Assembly: GCA_963920665.1 (NCBI GenBank)
Contig: OY987272.1
Location: 7,817,001-7,881,000, forward strand
Length of the DNA stretch: 64,000 nucleotides
Direction: 5' to 3'
DNA from: Straminergon stramineum
Lineage: Eukaryota; Streptophyta; Bryopsida; Hypnales; Calliergonaceae
A program made the translations under genes and the position numbers. This document shows, one piece after another, positions 36,818-48,866 of the stretch. Within the stretch, counting starts at the first letter, position 1, and every line of letters begins with the position of its first letter. Under the pieces are notes generated by a model, which was given only the letters and a program-made list of their open reading frames with translations, had not been told where the DNA came from and did not search any database.

Positions 36818-39800
36818 ATGGCGACGATGGCGATGGTGGACGAGCCTCTGTACCCCATAGCCATCCTCATCGACGAGCTCAAGAACGACGACATCCAACT
36901 GCGCTTGAACTCGATCCGGCGCCTGTCCACCATCGCGCGCGCCCTGGGGGAGGATCGCACGCGCAAGGAGCTCATTCCGTTCCTGAGTGAGAATAACGAT
37001 GACGACGATGAGGTGTTGCTGGCGATGGCGGACGAGCTCGGAGGGTTCATTCCGCATGTCGGAGGGGTGGAGTTCGCGCATGTGCTGTTGCCGCCGCTGG
37101 AGTCGCTCTGTACGGTGGAGGAGACCGTGGTGAGGGATAAGGCCGTGGAGAGCTTGTGCAAGGTTGGAGCGCAGATGAAGGAGCGCGACGTCGTGGAGTG
37201 GTTCATTCCTCTTGTTAAGGTCGGTATTGGTTGGCACTGGCTCGCCTCTACAATGTGAGAGATATTGTGTTTCTTCAACTGGAAATTTGACTACTGCAAT
37301 CTTTTATTGTGTGAGGATTGATTCCGTGACGCATTAGGATTAGGGTTCCCAGAACATGTCGTATTAGAGAAGTGAGACAACATTGCGTGTTGCGCGAGGA
37401 TTCTGCAACATTTATTAGTTTATTAGGTTACGGGGCGAGCGCGGAAGTTCCGGTTGGGATTTTAGCGAGGATGAGGGAATTTTTAGGGTTATGGTTGCCA
37501 ATCTGTGTTCTAGGGTTTCGACATACGTTCGTGTCAGATTCAGCTCTTTGCTTGTTGTCAAAGTTCAATTCGACGTCAAAATTTCTGGAGTTACGACCAA
37601 TCACAAGATGACACGTGTCTACCCGGACTGAAATTCTGACTCTAAAGGAAGTTATCGTGAGGGGGTTCGCGACGAGGTTACTGTGGGGAAGCAAGAGACT
37701 TTTGTCCAGGGGATCAATGCGGTAGTATTAATGTGTCCGGGAGCGCCAGGTCTTATTTGGAGACTTGTTTCTGCTACAAGTAGGGCAGTTTATATTATTC
37801 TTTGAGTCCGTGCAACAGTTGTTTTTTTTTTCTTTTTTTGACTTTTTGAGCTTCCTATGGATGACAACAGAGGCTTGGTGCCGGGGAATGGTTCACCGCA
37901 AGAGTGTCAGCCTGCGGACTTTTTCATATTGCTTACCCTAGTGCTCCGGAGCTTCTTCGGTCTGAGTTGCGTTCGGTTTACAATCAGCTCTGTCACGATG
38001 ATATGCCCATGGTCCGACGATCAGCTGCCCTGAATTTGGGCAAATTTGCGGCGACAGTTGAACCAATGTATCTGAAGACTGATATTATGACCTTCTTCAG
38101 GGATCTTACTCTAGATGGTAAGTGTGACATTCTTAAAGGATTTTAGTGCTGTGCATTTCAGAGAATTTTTCGAACTGGACTAGTATTAAATGGTGGACGG
38201 GTATAATTGAAAATTGACCAGCACATACTCGTCCACTTTAATGACTTAGATTCCCTTTCAATTGTCTACAAATATTTGTTGTCGGGAGTTCCGTCGACGT
38301 TATCACAATCACGTGTTCAGTGTGCACCATTTATGTTGGAAGTTTCTGCTGGTGTACACATGTGGGAAATGAAAGTGGCAACGCTAGATTTCATGATACT
38401 CCTAGATGTCGATGGGTCCGTGGTTGATGTAGCGAGATGTTTGCAGATCAAGACTCAGTGAGACTTCTAGCTGTGGAGGGATGTGCTGCATTGGGCAAGC
38501 TTCTGGAGCCTGCTGATTGCGTGGCGAATGTTCTTCCTGTTATAGTGAGCTTTTCACAGGTAGGGTTTTGCTGTCCGTCTTTTCAACACTCTCAACTTTT
38601 CAGGTCGTTCCTTTGAGATCTCTCTCACATGGCATTTCCCTCTCTGCTATTGGACATCAACAGTGCTTGGTAGATGAAACTTTAAACAATGTGTTTGGAA
38701 TATATTGGAATGATGGGCCAAGGGATTTTTTTTGTTCCCCATTAGGCCAATTCTTCCTTGGTACCTCCAACTTTCTTCTGAACATTTTCTAGATAGAGGG
38801 TCCCCTCTAAAAGTGTATGTTAAGGACAATCAAAGGCTGATTTATTTCAGGACTAGCTATGGTCCTTCATTAGTCACAATCAAGAGCAGTTTTGATACTA
38901 TTCACTTTTCAACGCAGAAGTTCACTGTCATATGTAGAGATGTTTCAGAGAATTAGTGCACGATTGTGGACATGTAATACTCAGTATTCATGTTTTCCTT
39001 TGGGGTTCCAGGACAAATCGTGGCGGGTGCGTTACATGGTGGCCAACCAGTTGTATGAGCTTTGTGAGGCAGTTGGTTCAGAGCCCACGAGGTGCTTATC
39101 TAAGAACTGTACTGTATTTATCATTCCACTGTTCTGGAGTTCTTTGGCTTTGTTAGGATGTAACAACGTGGGCTTTATTGGGATTTGATATTGAACTCTG
39201 AATTCTTGTGAGATAGAAGTCAAAGATATATATAGATTATCCAGGAAACTGATTTTGTTAGTGAAGATGCTCTAGGCAAGATTGAGGATTTTTGAGGAAA
39301 TTTTAGTTTCAATATGATCATATACATGAATTTGTGAGTTCCTTAATTTTGGAAACTGATGTGTCCATGTGTGCTCGACTTCTAGGACTGAGCTAGTACC
39401 AGCATATGTACGTCTACTACGCGATAATGAAGCAGAGGTTCGTATTGCTGCAGCTGGAAAAGTGACGAAATTCTGCGGGATTGTCAGCCCTCAGGTTGCA
39501 CAACAACATATTCTTCCGTGTGTGAAGGTATGTTTCCTGTCCTGAATTGAAGAACCTTGCGGTTACTTCATCTGCTGTCAACTTGTGCGTCTAATAACTT
39601 TTTATGTACAGTCGGTCTCTAACCCACACAATTTGTGGTAACAATGTTACAGGAGTTGTCAACTGATTCATCACAACATGTACGAGCTGCTCTTGCATCA
39701 GTAATCATGGGCATGGCACCGTTGTTGGGGAAGGTTAGGCAATTTATCTTAATATATCGTTTGTCTGAGAATTTTTTCTGTAAATACTTTTGACAAGAAG

Positions 39801-41696
39801 CATTTTTCTACCACTGTCTCTCATCGATTTTCTTACGTTCAAAACCAGCATTAATAACCAGTTTTGATAGGTCTATTCCCTTTCAACAATGGGAGAGCCT
39901 TAATAGACATTTCTTGTAGCTCATGTGTATGTATTTTTTGTGGCATTTTTCAGGAAGCCACCATTGAGCAACTCCTGCCCATATTTCTGTCACTCTTGAA
40001 GGATGAATTTCCAGATGTACGGCTAAACATCATCAGCAAGCTAGATCAAGTCAATCAAGTAAGGGGTTATTCCTATTGTCAAAGAGCATCATTTTGTTGC
40101 AATTCTTCATTGTGAAGAATCTGTTGACTCTGACCTATTTACATCTTGTCACCCTTTTTAATTGTAGTTCTCCATCTACTACCTTCAATTATTAAGGTTG
40201 CCAATTATGAGGAAGAAGAGCGATTCTAAGTTTTGAGCTTTTTGTTTGCAGGTGATAGGTATTGACTTGTTATCCCAGTCACTGCTGCCAGCTATTGTTG
40301 AGTTAGCTGAGGACCGGCATTGGCGTGTCCGTCTCGCCATAATTGAGTACATTCCTTTGTTGGCCAGCCAATTAGGTGTCGACTTTTTTGATGACAAACT
40401 GGGCACTCTATGCATGCAGTGGCTTGGCGACCAGGTGCACATATTACCAATTTATAACAAGCTATGGAATAATGTTTTTCATTTGTTTGGAAGATACAAA
40501 AATAAGCAATGTGAATGAGTACCTCTCGGGGAATGGATGCGTATGATTTGTATAGGAATAGCGATCACTTGCTTCCCTGTGTGTACGTCTGTTTTCCGCC
40601 CTTCTAACCGTAGTTAGGATGAACAGGTGTACTCTATCCGAGAGGCAGCTGCGAACAATCTTAAACGCCTTGCTGAAGAGTTCGGCCCCGAATGGGCATT
40701 ACTACACATTATTCCTCAGGTACTTACCGAAGTTAATTGCTGTGAGGTTTCAACTTTAGAAATTTCAGTATTGCAATAGTGACTTTTGTTGAAGTGATAG
40801 GTTGCGGATGTTTTCTGACGATCTTCTGGGAGTCGCAGGTGATGGATAAGATCAACAATCCTCACTACTTGTACCGCATGACAGTTCTTGTGGCGATTTC
40901 TCTCCTTGCTCCTGTAGTTGGTGCAGAATCTACCTGCCAAACAATGTTGCCAGTCGTCATCAATGCTGCAAAAGACAGGTGCAGTTTCTCTCCTTCCTTT
41001 TGTATGATGGAAGTTGACCATTTCAGATTATTTTATTAGTACAATGTGATTTTTTGGCGTGTTCAAAGTAGAGATTTTGTACTGAATTTTCTGTCTGGTT
41101 GAGTTGACAGGGTTCCTAATATCAAGTTTAATGTCGCCAAAATGCTTCAATCTATGATTCCTATTGTTGATTCCACTGTAAGCTTACAACTCTATCCCTA
41201 TGGCATATCTAATGTTGCTCCCCTTGTAATCAAGTAACATGGGGTAAAGAAAGGACCGGCTGTATAGTATGCAAGTTTGATGCTTCGAACTACTACAATG
41301 AATGGGTCAGGAGGTTGTAGACAGCGTATTCATTTCTAAAGCTTTGTGTGATCAATTGAATGCACGAGTCTCTAAATCAGTGGCTCGCTCTACTTAAATC
41401 ACGAAGACCGTTTTTATTGCTTTTTGGAGCTCAGCAGTATTCAGTATCGGTACATGTGCTAACATCAAATATGACACAATCATATCTTCTATGGCAAGGA
41501 TCAAATTAAGTAACAAACCATAGCTTTCATTTTAAAATGGTATCATCAAATTGGTCTTGCTGACACCATTTCCTTTCAGGTTGTGGAGCAAACGATTCGA
41601 CCGTGCTTGTTGGAACTTCAGGAAGACGCTGATGTGGATGTCCGATTTTTTGCTGGCCAGGCTCTGCAAGCCTGTGATCAAGTCATGTGTGCTTAA
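36818..41696 (+). CDS. PP2AA: Serine/threonine protein phosphatase 2A 65-kDa regulatory (scaffold) subunit A, 12 exons, complete
   Basis: Scaffold subunit of PP2A: a HEAT-repeat solenoid that holds the catalytic C and regulatory B subunits in cytosol and nucleus. Coding exons read from the sequence are 36818-37219, 37871-38117, 38447-38559, 39012-39091, 39386-39527, 39653-39733, 39954-40058, 40252-40434, 40627-40719, 40839-40978, 41111-41177 and 41580-41696. All introns are GT-AG, phases agree, and the sum is 1770 nt, giving 589 residues; plant family members have about 587-588. Diagnostic stretches are [20 protein letters not shown] near the N-terminus, [20 protein letters not shown] in exon 4 and [20 protein letters not shown] in exon 8. 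The ATG at 36818 adds three residues before the family's usual MAMVDEP start at 36827, so either could be used. The C-terminus ends DQVMCA. Exon 1 is GC-rich. No frameshift or stop is seen. The paralogue identity (RCN1/A1, A2 or A3) cannot be assigned. Confidence 0.96.
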
Positions 41697-44242
41697 CTCG
41701 AGTTATATACCTTAGACTTTATCCCTCAATGGCTGCAGTGTTCTTCCAGCAAGCTTGGCATCATGTTTAGGAATTTCTCTTGCAAGTTCCTTAGTTTTCC
41801 CACACTGGTTTTGAAGTAGTGTCCGAGCGCGCTTGAGTTCCAAGTAGAACGAATCAGCTGTGAAGTGCAAATTTGGCTTAGCAAGGGGGGGATCCATCCA
41901 GTCGATGAACGAGTTATTGTAAAACTAGGCAAACCGGCAGGACCCCCTTCAGTTTTTCATCCACTAAAGGCCAATTAGTGAATGTGCCTTTATTAAATCT
42001 GATCCACATCTGTATTTACTCTTGTTTGTATATCTTCTACAGGAGGATTCTAGTGAAATGAAGCCTGACTTCGCAAGTGCGGACTTCCAAGTTGTGGTTA
42101 GTTTCGCAATAGATCTGGAGGGATTTTTTTGCCGATTGGCTTGTTTTGCGCTTTGGTTTGACTGAATCGGTACACAGTCCTGACGGTATGGTTTTGCCAA
42201 CTCTTTTTAGGAACTTAAGATGCTGTTGGTGACAATCATTTTTTATGGGTTCGTTCTTATCGACGGTAAATTTGCACGGAACCTGTGTAGTAAGCAAATT
42301 TGATGCCAATTGCTCTCAACAAAGAACTTTCATCGCATGTTGTAGCAACGAGGACCATTAGTATACTCGTCAATGGAAATGGCACCTGAATTTGGTATAT
42401 GGTGGTTTACACAATGTACCGATAGTAATTTTTGTTTGATTTTGAAAAAAATTCACATGACTTGTTAAATCTTGATTGGTAGGTTTTAGTATGAGATCTC
42501 CCTATCAATGACTATCCTTCGCACAAAGTATTTTTTTGGTTGTAGATTCCACTTTGAATCTTTGTGATTCTCTCTTTTTGCTCAATGCAAAGGAACAAAG
42601 TGGGATATGTTGCTAATGAAACCTTATGTGTTCTTGTACTATTGCAAATTATGCAATTTAGAATATTGGCAATTGTAGCAATGTGTTAGAAATAGGTGAG
42701 AATATTTTGTTGGGATAGTATAGAGTGTAGGATTTGGAGAGGGTTTAGAGATTTAGTAATTTGAGTTCTTGTACAATTTGTGCCAATAATCTAGATTTAC
42801 TTTCATGAGCTTAATAATTAATTTTGTATTGTGGCCTATGGGTTGTATATTAGCATTTTTCTATAACAAAATATAAAATGTTGATGTCTAAGGTGAAGAA
42901 ATGCAATTTTAAAATATAGTCTTTGATCATTTTGATGTTTTAGGTTTCTATATTTTTCTAATATTTCTAGTTTTTCTTTTTGTTATTTTGCTACATATAT
43001 CAAACCAATGGTTATTTTGTCAAGGAGGTGATTGGTTGGGTCAAATGATAGGACCTTTGGAAGCATACAAAGTAGTGAATTATTCAATTTTGGTTTCATA
43101 TTTTGTCAATAAGTATTAGTTAGTGCAATGACAGATTGTATCATGTGGATGTGGTTTATAGGTTAGAGTTTATATTTTTTGTTTGAAAGTTGTTACAATA
43201 TCACTCTTCTAAGTTGTTCTTTATAATACTTCACATTTTGGGGAGTTGTGAACTACCTTGGGCCTTGAAACAATGGGCATGTCACCTAGAAGATGTGATA
43301 GATATGCACCAAAAGAGTTTGTTGTGAGAAAATGACTAATTGCATTCCTTCATTCTACAAGAACCCTGAGAGTCATTTGTTCAGATATTTTTGGTCCTTT
43401 GTCATATTATACAGTTAAAAGCATGTGTGTTCAAACTAATTTCAAAATTGTGTTCCAAATCCGTATGAGGGCTAAAGACGGTGATTTCAAAATCATATTT
43501 GAAACTTTACAAAGGGGACTAGTACTTTGAAGAAAGGATACCAATTTGGTAAGAAACTCAGGAATCACAGGTTTTTGACACCCCTAGTGAGTAACGAAAT
43601 TTAAGAATGAGAATGATTTGCAATTTGTTGATTCAAAGTCTCAAAGTGTCAAACATTAACTCACAAAAATGTTACAATTGAAGTTCAGAAGTAGATTTCT
43701 CTTCCACCTCAATAAAATCCGAACATAACTTGGTTGAGCATTGTCTCTCATTTAGAAGGTTGTAGACTCCATCTACCGTCATATTGTGACTTTTGATGAT
43801 TTATTGGCTCTGAATCAAAAGGGAGATGACTTTGCATTGACAAATGCTACATGTGAGGTTTGAGTCGGTGATTTAGGGATAAAGCCTCTCGTGGCATAGC
43901 TGTTTGGTTAACTTAACTTAATTTCTGCGTTGAGTTATAACCATTATTTGTGCCGTTAAAAAGCTCCAGAATGAGAGAAGTGGACACCATTGAGTTTGCT
44001 GGAATAGGAACAAGGCCAATACTAACCACTATACATCAATATTTCAAACCTAGTTCGCAGTCTGTAATGGATGTACAGTAACGTATGGAGAAGGACCTCA
44101 TTTCTACAATGCTTGCAACTCAAAGATAGCAAAAAGTGAGATCGACTCAGAAGAAAATACAGCGATGAATTCAGGGTAGGAAAAAAACCTACAGTAAGTG
44201 CCCCATAGGGGACTTGCGCAATAGTATCTCACAGCTCACTAC
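41697..44242. other. Convergent intergenic region between PP2A-A and RPN8
   Basis: It holds the two 3' untranslated regions, running toward each other. Moderate composition persists to about 42.4 kb and from 43.7 kb; the middle is AT-rich. No further gene and no clear polyadenylation signals are seen. Confidence 0.5.
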
Positions 44243-47200
44243 CTAAACTGTAATAGCCGAAACACTAGCCGATGCCGCATCTGCAATTCTTTCGTGCTCC
44301 TTGTTCAAAATCTGGAACACCAGAATTAATGTGAGTCACATTTCTACAGGATAGTTTTATGGGAATCAGTGTTACAAACGTTAAAACAAACTGAAAATAA
44401 ATTTGAATACAAAGCCAATAGCCATCACAATCGCAGCTTTTAGAAACATAAAAATCAAAAGAGAGTCGCATGGACGCTGACACCAATGATTTTCCCTGAA
44501 ACAGCATCCTGGGAATAGAGAGAAACAAAGCATCGAAGGGTACCTTGTTGTTTATTAGGTTGTGTAGAGCAATAACACTCCGAATAAGGGAGGAAAGGTA
44601 AATCACCAACATCATGTCATTTGTTTTCACTGCGGAATCAAAACAAGTGTTAAAACATGCACACCAGACCTTCAGAAATCCTCAACATTGTAACGGTAAA
44701 ACAAGATCCAGTATCCTAAAATTTCCATCACGAAGATATGACAAATACAACCCCAAGCATGACGTCCACCTATTGGCTCTTCAAGAGCGACAGGATCTTA
44801 ACAATAAAGCCATGCCATGCCATGCTGAACAACCAACAAGATGAACTTTTCCTAACATGTGGCTTGGAGCAGAACGTGTGTTCTTGTGAATTCACACCTC
44901 TAGTCAAATTAAAGGGTATGAACGTCACTCTGCCAAGAAGGTTATATCACAATGAAGAACTTCACGGATACAAATATAAAAAACTCACCAGCAAAGGACT
45001 TAACCAGCTCATGAACATTGAGGTTGGGTAGCAGGTTGAATACATCCTGCTCAAAAGAAGGGCACATTATCAGTACATTGAATTTTCATTCTACTGGTTA
45101 TGGTTATACTAAAAAAGGAAAACTTGTACCTCAAGCTAAGACAGTACATAGGTACTGAAACGAGGGAGGAGGCTTACTTGAAGATGGTACAAAATTTCAT
45201 GATTCAAAGGCAGTTTGCCCTCCACGACAAGCTCCAGATAAGCATGGATTTCCTTCAGCCGCGCTTCCAACCCCTTCAATGCCACAAGCTTTCCTCCCAC
45301 CTGTGCCATGTTGGACAATACTGTCAGGCTGTAGTCTCCCAGCCACTTGATAGAATAGTAGACGAGTTGATTAATATAACAGTGTAGTAAGAACTACTGG
45401 TACTCCTCTTCAAAAAGATATCTCGTACCTCTGTAGCAAGTGTGCTGATAGTCGCATCCTTAACGTCCCTAAGTAGATGCTCCACACCTGTAAAACAGAA
45501 CATAGAACTTGTCCATCACATTCCTCTCCTACAAACTCTGATTGTTTAACGTACGTTAGCAAACCTCCCTCACAAAGAGGAGAGCAACTAAAACTTAATC
45601 TCACCTACACTGCATATACAAAAATCTTGTTAAAATTCGCAACAAGTCACTTGACATCAATAACTTTAAATCTCTTCCCACAGAGCTGCTGAAAAGCTAG
45701 CGATATTTATCCAATTCTACAAATGTCAGATCTGGTTGGAGAAGTCCATAGCTGAACTTCTCAATCGCAAGAAATTACATACCAATCTCCTCAGCTTCGT
45801 AGGCTCCAATCTCAGACGCAACATGCACAAACGCCTTTTGACTTTTTTGTGTGGCATCCTGTATATAGATCATGGGCCAACTCAATTATGCAGGGCTCAG
45901 AATTAAAATGCAGGGCTCAGGACATATATCTTTGAAGGAATATGTCAACAAATGATATACTAACTCAAATTTTATACCTGAACTTGCACGACACAGATCG
46001 TGTACTGCGCATAAGTCCCAGTTCCTCTCGAGCAATGGAGGGCTCATAAACACTACGTAGAAGCTGCAACAGACAAACGACCCGCTAACAACAAATTTCA
46101 CTGATGTGTTGAGGTGCATTTCACACCCTGCAGGAAGGTTGAATCCCAATGCAAAATTCCTTGACCATATGAGTCGAGATATTTACCTCTTTGACTTCCT
46201 CAACCGCATAGTAAGCCTTCGTTGGAATACCAAGCTCCCGAGGCTGTACATCAATAATCACCAGAACTGGATTTGGACAATAACTGCAAGAACAACACAA
46301 CATGAACTTGAGTAATCGGATACAATCTTTACATGCTTGCAAATGTTGCCGCATTCATGTTCCAAATGATGAACGTATGGACAATCACGAAAATGATCCC
46401 CTGGTGCAAGTTCCTAAATGATAAGAGAAATACCGACAGACTGTGACAGAAGAAAACATAATGCTGTAATACTTACTCCCGGAACAGTTCATGAATGTCA
46501 AGATCGTTCTCTCGAAGCTTAGGCCCGGTGCTGTACCACCCTATCACATGTTCCTTAGCTGTCCAATCAAGATCGAAACAATTTAGTTTCATCACAAAAG
46601 AGTCTAACAGACTCAGAGTATCCGTCAAGGATCACCCTTTGTTCAAATTGCTACAAGAAGTAAGGTAATGATACTAAAACCGTCTTCTATACTGAACCCT
46701 GTTGCCATAGCAACTCGTCAATTCGTACCATTGGTCATACATCTTAGCAAGCGGAGTAAGCATGAACAGGTTGAATGATTAGGTCACTATAGAGCTGTGG
46801 AGGAATTACTTTGTCTACTGTCACTTACTGTTCTCTACAACCCCTACCTTGAAATTGCATACGAAGTTCGAACATAGTGATAAAAAAATTGACTCAACAG
46901 ATTTGACTCTTGTACCCAGAGATCCCTCCACAGCTCTATACACCTCTCAGAATTCTCACTCCGTATTTAAAATGCTTAAGGTGACGCAAATTGTATCCTA
47001 TACCTTAAAAAATAGGATTCTCCATACTTCCAGGAATTTGTGAAACATAAAATGAACAACAAAAGCATGATGTATTCAAAATCTTTGTTCCGTTAGTAGA
47101 AACTACCAAAGTATAAAACTCCACGGAAGTTAAAAAACCCATAGGTATATTATTCCGCCTCGAGATCGACACTCGTTGCATAGTCAATTTCGATTTCAAG

Positions 47201-48220
47201 CTACCTTTTCCATATTTACACAGCAGAGTACTGACAAGAATGACTTGAAGAGGAAGAGCAGTAGGAGGTGTACCGTTGATTCTCTTGAACATGTCGAACA
47301 TAGTCTCATGGTAGTTGTGGTCCAAGAACCAAATGCTGGCATCCTTATCATCTTCCTCAAATGGCACTAAATTCAAAAAACAACCCCCACCCCAAGCATG
47401 ATCAAAATTTCAGCACCAAGTTACATTACAAGCACCAATGGCATGGAATTCCAATTCAGGAAGACGATACTAAGACTATTACCCGTATCCTATATTGACC
47501 CCTGCTACCAACAGCAGTCATCTTCATACACTTGGTTGGACTTATTTGCAACTGATGTAAGCATGACGAGGCTAAATTTCTATGGAAACTGATCTTGAAT
47601 GCAAATGCGTTTGTCTGCTGCCCCTTCAATCGTGGTCAACATCCTCCCACTTTGATTGATTGCATAAGAAATTCATACAGAGTGGTGAAATTTTGTTCTC
47701 AACAGACTTCGGCTCTAGTCCCAAAGTAATCCCTTCACAGCTCTATAGTGATATCCCAACGAAGCACACTTCCCATATTGTTTAAAATGCTTAAAGCGAC
47801 GGAAAGAGTATATACAACCCGCAAAACGAGCTCTCAATGCCGTACTAAAGCCAAAAACCCTAGACACCAAATCCAGCAAAGAAATGACAAAACCATCACA
47901 CGTATCTCAACCAACCCCGTCTCTGACTCTTCCCACATCCCAAACCCTAAAACACACCCCTTCACTACTCTACGAAACAGAATTCAATCAACGCAACGCC
48001 ATAACCCTAAATTTTTTTTAGAGACCAACCAACCTGCATAACTGTTGGTGATATCAACACGTCCCCGGAAAGTCGCCCCAAGAAGCACCCCCAGCACGCG
48101 CTTGCGAGTGTCCTTGGCGACCCGGTTGTAATTGTCGACAATACTCAACAGTACCAACGGATGCACCACCACCTTCTCTATACCGGCGGCCCCTGCCACA
48201 CTCGTGCTTATTACGTCCAT
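44243..48220 (-). CDS. RPN8: 26S proteasome non-ATPase regulatory subunit RPN8 (MPN-domain lid subunit), 10 exons, complete
   Basis: Lid subunit of the 26S proteasome. RPN8 is the MPN-domain protein without metalloprotease residues that pairs with the deubiquitinase RPN11. Coding exons in transcript order are 48034-48220, 47274-47366, 46477-46558, 46187-46283, 45783-45858, 45429-45487, 45178-45300, 44989-45046, 44544-44629 and 44243-44311. All introns are GT-AG and phases agree; 930 nt gives 309 residues, and plant RPN8 has about 308-310. Seen directly: [20 protein letters not shown] at the start of the MPN domain, [20 protein letters not shown] in exon 2, [19 protein letters not shown] in exon 3, [20 protein letters not shown] in exon 4, [13 protein letters not shown] in exon 7 and [20 protein letters not shown] in exon 9. 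The start at 48220 (MDVIS) follows the family; an in-frame ATG at 48247 would add nine residues. The C-terminal tail after NKEHER is divergent, as in other species. The gene is convergent with the PP2A-A gene. Confidence 0.96.
46788..46940. mobile_element. 153-bp MITE in RPN8 intron 2, perfect 16-bp terminal inverted repeats
   Basis: The ends TATAGAGCTGTGGAGG (46788-46803) and CCTCCACAGCTCTATA (46925-46940) are exact reverse complements. CAC lies directly outside both ends, a possible 3-bp target-site duplication. A decayed relative with a matching right end (CCCTTCACAGCTCTATAGTG at 47731-47750) lies in intron 1. Confidence 0.8.
47600..47750. mobile_element. Decayed copy of the RPN8 intronic MITE, in intron 1
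   Basis: TCAACAGACTTCGGCTCTAG and the right end ACAGCTCTATAGTG follow the intron 2 element. The left end is not well kept, so its start is approximate. The next 60 bp (TTTAAAATGCTTAAAGCGAC) are also shared with sequence beyond the intron 2 copy, so the duplicated block is larger than the MITE. Confidence 0.5.
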
Positions 48221-48600
48221 CGTCAAAAAATCACCTCCGATTGACAATCTTTGCCTCTACAGCCTCAAATCAGAAGCAAAATCGGTGCAATCGAAACTGA
48301 AATGCGTTGAATCTGAAGCAAAATCGCTCAGGAATCTCTTAATGAAATCGATGGGAGTTCTTGCGAGACGGAAATAGAAGCAGAAAAAATGGTTTGAGGA
48401 GGGATCTATAGGTTGAAAATGCGAAGCCGGTCGGGGAAAGCGGTCAAACGTAGAGAGAAAGCTAATGTGATCACCGTTCGCACTGGGACTGGGTCTCCCG
48501 GGTATCAGAATAGGGATCCGGGTATATGGACGGGTATATGGGCGAGTGCTAAGCAGTAGTGATCCATTTTTTATATACCTTTAAAGCCACGAATCCTCTT
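48221..48600 (-). promoter_or_regulatory. Promoter and 5' leader of RPN8 with a TATA box
   Basis: On the minus strand GGTATATAAAAAATGG places a TATA box at 48571-48577, about 350 bp upstream of the start codon, which would give a leader of roughly 300 bp. GGGTATATGGRCG is repeated at 48519-48545. Telo-like AACCCTAAA motifs occur on the plus strand in intron 1 near 47943 and 48003. Confidence 0.55.
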
Positions 48601-48641
48601 CTTTTTCATATTTTTGCTGTTATCTTTGTACAAAATATTAT

Positions 48642-48866
48642 TTAACCCCTAAATGACACGGTGGACGTTTTTTGTCCAATGAATGTCAAGGAATTCTCCT
48701 GTGTAGAGCAGAATTGCAACTATTCATCCTCGGAATTAGGGAGGAAAGGGGAGATCTTCTAGAGTAGTTTGACTCCCAATGAGTATTTTTTATTACAAGT
48801 GGATGATGTCACACGGTTCCAAAATGCTTGATTTCCAAGGTCACCAACCCAACGTTCAAGGGTTAA
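48642..48866. mobile_element. TTAA-bounded MITE, 225 bp
   Basis: The boundaries are TTAA-CCCCTAAATGACAC and CAACGTTCAAGGG-TTAA. It is collinear with the reverse complement of 8339-8572. Positions 53960-54090 match its middle (GCAAATGTTCATCC, AGTAGTTTGACCTCCAATGA) as a fragment. Confidence 0.7.

Noticed and set aside
36709..37278. Minus-strand frames of 156 and 189 codons
   Set aside because: They are shadows of GC-rich exon 1 of the PP2A-A gene.
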